63,947 nucleotides of DNA from Anaerolineae bacterium (GTDB lineage Bacteria > Chloroflexota > Anaerolineae > Aggregatilineales > UBA2796): the NCBI GenBank assembly GCA_019637555.1, contig JAHBVK010000039.1, positions 1 to 63,947 of the forward strand, written 5' to 3'. Below are positions 27,649 through 35,660 of this stretch, piece by piece; the first letter of the stretch is position 1; each line of letters opens with the position of its first letter. The notes beneath the pieces are model-generated. The model had not been told where the DNA came from and ran no database searches. It worked only from the letters and a program-made list of their open reading frames with translations. The translations under genes were made by a program, and so were the position numbers.

Positions 27649-29072
27649 GCCTCGGTAAACGACTGTGGTTTCGGTTGACACTGCCCCTAGTCCTGATCCC
27701 GGTGCTTACGGTGCTCGTGGTGGCGTTGATGACCGAGACTGGCGTCAGCGGTGGCTTCCGTCAATATCTGATGCGTCGGGATGCTCTCTTACAAAGCAGC
27801 TGGCTGGATCAACTCACCGCTTACTATCAGCAAGCGGGCACATGGTCGGGCGTGGCTTCCGTATTCTCATCGCTTGATGCTGTCAGCACGGAAGATCGAG
27901 GTCACGGCGCGATGAACGGTGGCGGGATGGGCATGGGCTTAGGAGCGGCGATGGGGATGAGGCAGCCAACCATCCTGCTTGCCGATGCGAACGGTCTGAT
28001 CATCTATGATCAGCATCATCAGCACGAGGATCAATGGCTGGACGCCGACGAGCGGGCGAGTGCGCTGCCCGTCGCACTGGCTGATGGCAGCGTAGTCGGT
28101 TACCTCACGGTGACTTCGGCTGGCAGCCTATCCATCACGCCCGCGGAACAAGATTTTCTGGCACGCTTGCAACAGACGATGATCATCGCTGCCTTAGTCG
28201 CCAGCGCCATCGGAATCGCGGTGGGATTGCTGATCAGCCGCCGGATCACTGTGCCGTTGAACAAACTGACCAGCGCCGCCCGTTCTTTTGCCACGCACGA
28301 TTGGAATCAGCGTGTCACAATCAACGATACGACAGAGTTAGGGCAAGTTGGTCAAGCCTTTAATGAGATGGCGGATGAGCTTCAGCGTGCGGAGGTACTG
28401 CGTCGCAATCTGATGGCGGATATTGCCCACGAACTGCGTACACCATTGAGCGTGATGCAGGCGAATTTAAGCGCCCTACTCGATGGGGTGTACCCGCTGG
28501 AACGCAGCGAGATCGCCTCGCTCTACGATGAAACACGCTTACTCAGCCGCCTAGTCAATGATCTGCGCGATCTGGCGCTGGCTGAGGCTGGAAAATTACC
28601 TCTCGCCATGCAGCGAGTCGATACTGGCGCGGTCTTACAATCGGTAGTGACGAAGTTCACAGTAGCGGCGGAAGCACAGGATGTTCACGTGACCCTGCAA
28701 CTTGATCCCGACTTACCAGCGCTGCAAGCCGATCCGGAGCGTTTGGAGCAGATTCTGCACAATCTCCTCTCCAACGCCCTACGACACACATCGACTGGAT
28801 CGGTAACGGTAACGGGATCAGCGCGATTACCAGCAGTGTATATTTCAGTTGCAGACAGTGGCGAAGGCATCGCAGCGGACGATCTGCCGCGCGTTTTTGA
28901 CCGCTTCTATCGCGGTGATCGCTCTCGATCACGCAGCAGCGGCGGCATCGGCTTGGGGTTGGCGATAGTCAAAGCATGGGTTAACGCCATGAATGGACAG
29001 GTTGGCGTTGAAAGTGCAGCAGGGCAAGGAGCGCGCTTCTGGTTCACGCTGCCAGCAGCACCAGAACATTGA
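27645..29072 (+). CDS. Sensor histidine kinase with Met/His-rich extracytoplasmic loop
   Basis: A 475-residue membrane kinase: TM1 (11-29), sensor loop (30-177), TM2 (178-198), HAMP (199-250), HisKA with H262 in DIAHELRTPLS, and HATPase_c with NLLSNALRH, DSGEGIAADDLPRVF and GGIGLGLAIVK. The loop contains HGAMNGGGMGMG followed by AAMGMR (87-106) and DQHHQHEDQ (122-130), an unusual concentration of Met and His that resembles the tail of the secreted protein encoded just upstream. Sensing of a soft metal ion such as copper or silver is a reasonable inference. It is translationally coupled to the response regulator. Confidence 0.93.
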   Translation: MSLGKRLWFRLTLPLVLIPVLTVLVVALMTETGVSGGFRQYLMRRDALLQSSWLDQLTAYYQQAGTWSGVASVFSSLDAVSTEDRGHGAMNGGGMGMGLGAAMGMRQPTILLADANGLIIYDQHHQHEDQWLDADERASALPVALADGSVVGYLTVTSAGSLSITPAEQDFLARLQQTMIIAALVASAIGIAVGLLISRRITVPLNKLTSAARSFATHDWNQRVTINDTTELGQVGQAFNEMADELQRAEVLRRNLMADIAHELRTPLSVMQANLSALLDGVYPLERSEIASLYDETRLLSRLVNDLRDLALAEAGKLPLAMQRVDTGAVLQSVVTKFTVAAEAQDVHVTLQLDPDLPALQADPERLEQILHNLLSNALRHTSTGSVTVTGSARLPAVYISVADSGEGIAADDLPRVFDRFYRGDRSRSRSSGGIGLGLAIVKAWVNAMNGQVGVESAAGQGARFWFTLPAAPEH

Positions 29073-29083
29073 ACGCCTCCCGA

Positions 29084-29578
29084 CTACTCCGGCACATCAC
29101 CAGATTCGCCGTAGAGGTGGCGTACTTGGGGCCAGACGACGGAGACCGCCTCCTGCACCAGTGGATCGCTTGGCTCGATGGCGCGTGCTTGCTGCACATA
29201 GCTCCATGCTTCCAGCGGCGTGGTCGCGATGTGCGCCAGATACAACCACGCGCCGATATGACGCGGATCGAGCTGCGTCGATTGCACGAAGTAGTAACGC
29301 GCTTCTTCTAAGCGGCTGCCGAGTACCGCCGCAATACCCATGTTATACGCTGTCATTACGTCCAGTGAGCTTGCGCCATCTGGCTTTTTCGGCTTGAGCA
29401 GCACCCACAGCAAGATTAAGCCGATCACGTTGGTGATGGCAGCAACGGCGACTCCGGCAAAGAATCCGCTGGCTGGCTTGCGCCCCTTTGCCCAGAACAC
29501 CAGCGGCGTGATCAGCGCACCGCCGATCAACGCGGCTGCCGCATTAGCAAGTAGTATGAGTTGAATGCGATAGTCCAT
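29084..29578 (-). CDS. Membrane protein with TPR-like C-terminus
   Basis: A 164-residue hypothetical. Two N-terminal hydrophobic helices (about 6-28 and 38-62) are followed by a TPR-like region with AYNMGIAAVLGSRLEEARYY and LDPRHIGAWLYLAHI, probably cytoplasmic and protein-binding. No partner is evident. It converges on the histidine kinase gene with an 11-base gap. Start ATG at 29578. Confidence 0.75.
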   Translation of the reverse strand: MDYRIQLILLANAAAALIGGALITPLVFWAKGRKPASGFFAGVAVAAITNVIGLILLWVLLKPKKPDGASSLDVMTAYNMGIAAVLGSRLEEARYYFVQSTQLDPRHIGAWLYLAHIATTPLEAWSYVQQARAIEPSDPLVQEAVSVVWPQVRHLYGESGDVPE

Positions 29579-29717
29579 TAGTTAACCCGTCCCCTTGCCA
29601 CTTCATTGTATACGCTAAGGTGCGACGTGCCGAAAAAGCTGTTACACTGTAGACAAATCGCCCCGATCATAAAGCAAGTCCGATGTTTGAGTTTGAGTCT
29701 GAGGTATTGGCGTACCC

Positions 29718-31628
29718 ATGACCACCAAGAATCCCAGCAATCCCTATGAGATCAAGCGGGTTCCGGCGCGGCAGGCATCCAGTTCACCATTGCTGCCGTG
29801 GCTGATCCGCTTACCGCTGCTCGGTGCGGCGGCGTTAATTCTATTCGTTTTCGTGATCGCTATTTTTGTCGCGTTTCATCAGCTTCAGTACACCGATACG
29901 ATCTTCCCCGGTGTCTCTGCTTATGGTATCGATCTTTCGGGCATGTCACGCTCGGAGGCATTGGCGGCGCTTTCCGCGCGTTATACCTACGGCACGGATG
30001 CGGTGTTTACCTTCCGCGATGGTGGCAAGGCGTGGCAGAAAACGGCGGCTGATCTCGGCGTTAGCTTCGATCCGGTGAAAACGGTGGACGAGGCGATGGC
30101 TGTTGGGCGTGGTCAGGGCTTGTTCGGAAATCTGGCTTCCCAGAGTCAGGCATGGCTCAATGGCATGGCGATCCAACCGACCATTGTCTTCGATCAGTCC
30201 AAAGCGATTGCAATCCTCAACCAGATCGGGACCGAGATCAATCAGCAGGTCGCGGATGCCACCATTACGGTGAACGGCACGCAGGTGATCACTACCGCTT
30301 CGCAAATTGGACGCGAATTGGATGTACCCGCCACCGTAGGCACAGTGCGGCAGGTGGTCTTGAATCTGACGACGGGCGCGGAAATCCCGCTGATCGTGCG
30401 TGAGTCGCAGCCTGCTATTGACGATGCCGAGACGGTGGCGACGCAGCTACGCACCGCCATCAGCACGCCGATCCAGATTTACGTGGAGAATCAGCAGCCC
30501 GGAGAACCCGGACCGTGGGAAGCAAACGGCGAGTTCATCGCGGGCATGTATACCATTCTGCGCGTCGATGATGCCGACGGTAAGGCGCACTACGAACTGC
30601 AAACCAACGTCGAACCGCTGAAGAATTTTCTCAGTGGTCTGGCGCAGCCTCTGGAAGTTCAGCCCGTCAATGCACGCTTCCTGTTCAACGACAGCACCGG
30701 TCAGCTCGACTTGATCGAGGAAAGCAAGAACGGGCGTATCCTCAACGTTGATGCGACGGTGGACGCCTTCAAGCAGGCACTGGCACGTGGCGATAACCGC
30801 CGTGTGGCGCTGGTCTTTGATCAGGCGGTGCCGACGGTGAACAGCACCTCGACAGCGGCGGAGTTAGGGATCACCGAGAATGTGGTCACGGCGACGACCT
30901 TCTTCTACGGTTCATCGCTGGAACGACGCAAGAATATTCAGGTGGCGGCATCGCGCTTCCATGGGTTGGTGATCGCACCGGGCGAGGAATTCTCCTTCAA
31001 CAAGTATCTCGGTGACGTCAGCCCCGAATCCGGCTTCGAGACTGGTCTGGTGATCTTCGGTGATCGCACCATTCAAGGCGTCGGCGGTGGCGTCTGCCAA
31101 GTCTCCAGCACGGTCTTTCAGGCGGCATTCTACGCTGGATTCCCGATCACCGAGCGTTACGCGCACGGCTACCGCGTCGGTTACTACGAATCGGGATCGG
31201 CGGTAGCAAACGGTCAGCAGTACAACAGCGGCGTGGGCTTGGATGCGACGGTGTACTCTCCGATCATCGACCTCAAGTTCGTCAATGACACGCCCTACTA
31301 TCTGCTGATGGAGTCGTACTACCAGCCGGAGAAGCAGTCGCTGACGTTCAAGTTCTACAGTACGGGGACAGGGCGCGTGGTCACCAAGACGGGTCCGACG
31401 TTAAGCAACTCTGTGCCGCACGGCAAACCCAAGTACACCGAGAGTACCGACTTGAAGCCGGGTCAGACGCAGCAGGTCGATTACGCGGTGGATGGCGTCG
31501 ATGTGCGCGTCTTCCGCACGATCACGCAGAACGGGCAGACCATCGTCAGTGACGAGGAATTCTACAGCCACTATCTGCCGTGGTCGGCGCAGTTCTTGGT
31601 GGCAGTAGGATACGCGCCAAAGAGCTAA
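29718..31628 (+). CDS. VanW-family protein with peptidoglycan-binding-type domains
   Basis: A 636-residue cell-envelope protein. One signal-anchor helix (about 33-55) precedes two PG_binding_4-type domains (about 75-370, containing GIDLSGMSRSEALAAL). The VanW domain follows with FYGSSLERRKNI, APGEEFSFNKYLGDV and GVGGGVCQVSSTVF. A G5-like segment ends the protein (LKPGQTQQVDYAVDG). VanW-type proteins are now linked to L,D-transpeptidase-like or wall-associated roles, but the reaction is not settled. It is monocistronic; ATG at 29718. Confidence 0.9.
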   Translation: MTTKNPSNPYEIKRVPARQASSSPLLPWLIRLPLLGAAALILFVFVIAIFVAFHQLQYTDTIFPGVSAYGIDLSGMSRSEALAALSARYTYGTDAVFTFRDGGKAWQKTAADLGVSFDPVKTVDEAMAVGRGQGLFGNLASQSQAWLNGMAIQPTIVFDQSKAIAILNQIGTEINQQVADATITVNGTQVITTASQIGRELDVPATVGTVRQVVLNLTTGAEIPLIVRESQPAIDDAETVATQLRTAISTPIQIYVENQQPGEPGPWEANGEFIAGMYTILRVDDADGKAHYELQTNVEPLKNFLSGLAQPLEVQPVNARFLFNDSTGQLDLIEESKNGRILNVDATVDAFKQALARGDNRRVALVFDQAVPTVNSTSTAAELGITENVVTATTFFYGSSLERRKNIQVAASRFHGLVIAPGEEFSFNKYLGDVSPESGFETGLVIFGDRTIQGVGGGVCQVSSTVFQAAFYAGFPITERYAHGYRVGYYESGSAVANGQQYNSGVGLDATVYSPIIDLKFVNDTPYYLLMESYYQPEKQSLTFKFYSTGTGRVVTKTGPTLSNSVPHGKPKYTESTDLKPGQTQQVDYAVDGVDVRVFRTITQNGQTIVSDEEFYSHYLPWSAQFLVAVGYAPKS

Positions 31629-31881
31629 TCGGCAGCGGTTAATTCTCGCCAATATAACGGGCGACGGGAGCGATAGTTTGAGAAAATGTCGCTTTCGCCG
31701 CCTGTTCTTTATGCCGAGTACAGGCGCATAACAGGCAATCGGTTGGTGGGTTCTTGAAATTAGGTTGGCTGTGGGCTTGCGTAACCCTCGTGGTAGTGAT
31801 AGACGTTTACAGGTTGATCATCGTAAACGAAGAGACTGCGGCAGAATCATTAAGACAAAGCGACGCAAGTCAGTTACCTAC

Positions 31882-32050
31882 GCCGGGAGCTAAAGCAACC
31901 CGGCTACAATTTTCGACAAGCAAAAGACGGCTGAAGCCGCCTTCCGTTGCGATAATCGCTGTTAACCACAAACCTATATCAGTTTCCTTAAGCCGACTGA
32001 AGTCGGCTTAAGAGGCTTTTCCTGTAGCCGGAGCGCTTTTAGCCTCCGGT
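31882..32050. repeat. Composite four-hairpin repeat (A-B-C-D), copy 1
   Basis: Four ordered palindromic modules in the otherwise gene-free 31629-32087 stretch: A GGGAGCTAAAGCAACCCGG, B ACGGCTGAAGCCGCC, C GCCGACTGAAGTCGGC, D GTAGCCGGAGCG with TTTAGCCTCCGGTG. The same order occurs at 56182-56360 and inverted at 35347-35532. Nothing else is recognised in this intergenic stretch. Confidence 0.85.
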
Positions 32051-32087
32051 GATTCATCTGTTTTGTCATCGGAGTGCAAAGAACACA

Positions 32088-32987
32088 ATGATAATCCCCG
32101 CGACCACGCGCTTAGGATATGTGCATCTGACTGTTAGCAGCCTTGATCGTCAGATCATGTTTTACACGCAGGTATTAGGCTTCAAGCTGCATTGGCGTGA
32201 AGGCGCGGAAGCAGCGCTAGGAACTGAGGCGGAAGTTTTGCTGCGACTGAGCGAAATCCCCTCGGCGCGGCGCGTGCAGAAAGCGACGGGCATGTATCAC
32301 TTCGCTATTCTGTACCCGAGCCGCAAGGAGCTTGCCCGCGCCCTCGCGCGGCTGTTCGCGCTACGTTATCCCAACGCGCCCACCGATCATGGCGTCTCTA
32401 AGACAACGTATTTGGACGATTTGGAAGGCAACAATATCGAATTGTATGTGCGCTCACTAGACGATGGTCAGTTTGAGATCGTGAACGGCGACATGATCGT
32501 GCGTTACGCTGATGGCAGGATCGGCAGCGGGCGCGATCCGCTGGATGTGGAAGCGCTGTTCGCGGAACTCAGTGAAACAGATCGCTTGGATTTGCCACTG
32601 CCCGAAGGTACACGGATCGGACATGTGCATCTCTATGCTTCTAGCCTTGAAGCGTCGATGCAGTTTTATGCCTCCACACTTGGCTTTCAGGCTGGTCCGG
32701 TGATCGAGAACTTTCGCATGGGTGAGGTCGGGCTGGACGAGCTTCAGCCGCATGTGATCGCCTTCAACACGTGGAAAGGCACTGATCTGCCGCCAACGCC
32801 AGCCGATGCGCTAGGGATGCGCTATTACACCGTCGTGCTGCCGGATGCCGCCGAACTACAGCGTACCATCGAGCGCGTGCAGGCGGCGGGACTAGCCACC
32901 GAGCAGACCTCTCAAGGGATCGCTGTGCTCGATCCCTCGCAGATCAAGGTAGTGCTGACGGATAAGATGTTGCCTATAACGCCTTGA
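32088..32987 (+). CDS. Two-domain VOC protein, CatE-like extradiol dioxygenase
   Basis: A 299-residue protein with two vicinal-oxygen-chelate domains. The first has GYVHLTVSSLDRQIMFYTQV and MYHFAILYPSRKELARAL; the second begins GHVHLYASSLEASMQFY. This layout matches the Bacillus CatE/catechol 2,3-dioxygenase-like group. Family metal ligands (His and Glu) are plausible in NNIELYVR and the GHVHL motif. The substrate is unknown and no aromatic-degradation genes are near. I start it at ATG 32088, because the upstream GTG 32049 lies inside a repeat. Its 3' end overlaps the convergent HIT gene by 14 bases. Confidence 0.85.
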   Translation: MIIPATTRLGYVHLTVSSLDRQIMFYTQVLGFKLHWREGAEAALGTEAEVLLRLSEIPSARRVQKATGMYHFAILYPSRKELARALARLFALRYPNAPTDHGVSKTTYLDDLEGNNIELYVRSLDDGQFEIVNGDMIVRYADGRIGSGRDPLDVEALFAELSETDRLDLPLPEGTRIGHVHLYASSLEASMQFYASTLGFQAGPVIENFRMGEVGLDELQPHVIAFNTWKGTDLPPTPADALGMRYYTVVLPDAAELQRTIERVQAAGLATEQTSQGIAVLDPSQIKVVLTDKMLPITP

Positions 32988-33443
32988 AATAAGCGCGCAG
33001 CTTCTCGGCATAGGGTAATCGTTCTTCCGGCGTGGTGGTGCGATAGGACTGGTTCAAGTCGTACAGCCGATCATTCTCATAGCGCGGGAAAACGTGCAGG
33101 TGATAGTGCCACACTTCCTGATAACCTGCGGGTTCGTTGTGCTGGCGAGTCGATACCCCATCGCAGTTGTAGACGCGCTTGAAAGCGATTGCCACCTGCC
33201 GCGCCGCTTCATGGACGTGAACGGCAATATCAGGCGTGAGGCTGTAGATATTCTCGATGTGCTGATTAGGCACGACGAGGACATGACCGGGATTGTTCTG
33301 CCACCAGCGTACATTGATGAAGGCAGTGACGTGCGGAGTCCGGTAGATCACGTCCTGCTGCGTGGTGTAGGGCGGAGGGTTTGCTCCACCCTTGATCACC
33401 GTGCAGAAGGGACAGACGTAGTTGGCTGGTTCATGTGTGAACA

Positions 33444-33444
<1 letters not shown>
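32974..33444 (-). CDS. HIT-family (histidine triad) protein
   Basis: A 156-residue nucleotide hydrolase or transferase of the HIT superfamily. The triad is HYHLHVFPR near residue 120, and VCPFC near the N-terminus suggests a zinc-binding CxxC as in Fhit/GalT-like members. PGHVLVVPNQHIENIY is also typical. ATG 33444 shares a base with the fni stop (TAATG), indicating translational coupling. The same frame is open another 61 codons upstream but only as antisense-like sequence inside fni, so that extension is rejected. Confidence 0.9.
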
Positions 33445-34484
<1,040 letters not shown>

Positions 34485-34548
34485 TGGCTTGGCTCGTTCG
34501 ACTAGCTTTCGTTAGTAATCGGATTGGCGCTGATTGTACCGCAGCAAT

Positions 34549-34577
34549 ACCCGACGCTAAAGCAACGGGCTACAGAA
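34549..34577. repeat. Isolated module-A hairpin
   Basis: CCCGACGCTAAAGCAACGGG resembles module A of the composite repeats. Located in the fni/VOC divergent region. Confidence 0.55.
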
Positions 34578-34657
34578 TCCCGGACTGTTTGCGGATAGAC
34601 AAAATGATCGCACAATCGGCATCGACGACAGAAGCGTTGTTATAGCGGAGTAAGCTG

Positions 34658-35116
34658 ATGACAGTAGAAAAACCTAACCTTAAGCGGATGGATAACGTCG
34701 GCATCGTGGTGGAATCACTCGATGAGGCAATCACGTTTTTCAGCGAGCTTGGACTGACGCTCGAAGGGAAAGCCATGATTGAAGGAGAATGGGCGGGGCG
34801 CGTCACCGGATTAGGCACGCAGAGCGTCGAGATCGCTATGATGGTCACCCCCGATGGTCACAGCCGACTCGAGCTGTCGCGGTTTCTTACCCCGCCTGTA
34901 GTCGCCGATCATCGAAACGCTCCGGTGAACGCTCTCGGCTACCTACGTGTCATGTTCGCTGTGGAAAATCTCGATGATACGCTCGCTAGACTCCGCAAAC
35001 ATGGGGCACAACTAGTCGGTGAAGTAATGCAGTATGAGGACTCGTATCGGCTATGCTATATCCGGGGACCCGAAGGAATTCTCATCGGGCTGGCGCAAGA
35101 ATCTTCAAATCGGTGA
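34658..35116 (+). CDS. VOC-family (glyoxalase-like) protein
   Basis: A 152-residue single-chain vicinal-oxygen-chelate protein. The fold is recognised from VGIVVESLDEAITFFSELGL at the start of the first beta-alpha-beta unit and MFAVENLDDTLARLRKHGA with IRGPEGILIGLAQE in the second. Members include glyoxalases and resistance proteins; metal ligands and substrate are not clear. It is divergent from fni. ATG 34658 is used; a later Met (MDNVGIV) starts directly at the fold. Confidence 0.85.
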   Translation: MTVEKPNLKRMDNVGIVVESLDEAITFFSELGLTLEGKAMIEGEWAGRVTGLGTQSVEIAMMVTPDGHSRLELSRFLTPPVVADHRNAPVNALGYLRVMFAVENLDDTLARLRKHGAQLVGEVMQYEDSYRLCYIRGPEGILIGLAQESSNR

Positions 35117-35250
35117 AGTACAGACTCTCGAAGTCGCGCGATCACTCATCTGTTGATTGCTACTGATTTTGAAGCTTTTCTTTTTAGCTATCATCAGCTC
35201 TTGCGTGGCGTTTTGGAGCAGATGAAACAGAAAAGGGTGGGTTATAAACC

Positions 35251-35303
35251 CACCCCTACAGCATCGTTGACTACTTATTCGTCATTGTACGGGCAGGTTT
35301 CTA
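35251..35303. repeat. 53-bp direct repeat, left copy
   Basis: Starts CACCCCTACAGC, ends GGGCAGGTTTCTA. Differs from the copy at 35578-35630 by one base. Confidence 0.9.
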
Positions 35304-35346
35304 ACCTATAGTCATCAAGCTAAGTTAGGCGGTGGGGCGGCTCGGA

Positions 35347-35532
35347 CACCGGAGGCTAAAGCGCTCCGGCTACAAGGCAATACCGCTAAACCCGACTGAA
35401 GTCGGCTTGCGCTAACGGACGTAAGTTCGTGTCCGCTGCCCACGCCGACCGATGAGCGTTACCCTCACCAGAGGCGGCTTTAGCCGTCTTATACTGGTCT
35501 AGTGGTGTAGCCGGGTTGCTTTAGCTCCCGGC
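35347..35532. repeat. Composite four-hairpin repeat, inverted copy (D-C-B-A)
   Basis: Reverse-complement order of the copies at 31882 and 56182. Contains an additional hairpin, GCTAACGGAC/GTGTCCGC-like (about 35410-35437), between modules C and B. Flanked on both sides by the 53-bp direct repeat. Confidence 0.85.
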
Positions 35533-35577
35533 GCGGACTGCTCTCATCCTGAGCTTAATGCCTATGGGTTTCTAACC

Positions 35578-35630
35578 CACCCCTACAGCAGCGTTGACTA
35601 CTTATTCGTCATTGTACGGGCAGGTTTCTA
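35578..35630. repeat. 53-bp direct repeat, right copy
   Basis: Matches 35251-35303 with a single T/G difference at the fourteenth base. Confidence 0.9.
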
Positions 35631-35660
35631 AACCTGCCCTCGTCGTACCTGCCAATCCAA

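Larger units (their letters stand above)
35117..35660. other. Repeat-packed intergenic region
   Basis: No gene. In order it holds the hairpin GGGTGGGTT/AACCCACCC (35235-35255), a 53-bp direct repeat (35251-35303), the inverted composite repeat (35347-35532), the second 53-bp copy (35578-35630) and a 10-bp stem hairpin GGGCAGGTTT/AAACCTGCCC (35618-35639) just beyond the tal-pgi stop. Confidence 0.8.

Noticed and set aside
31754..32011. Open frame starting MKLGWLWACV upstream of the CatE-like gene
   Set aside because: Its second half translates composite-repeat modules A-C, and no family-like sequence is seen.
35251..35630. 53-bp direct repeats considered as phage or integron attachment sites
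   Set aside because: No integrase, tRNA target or cargo gene lies between them.
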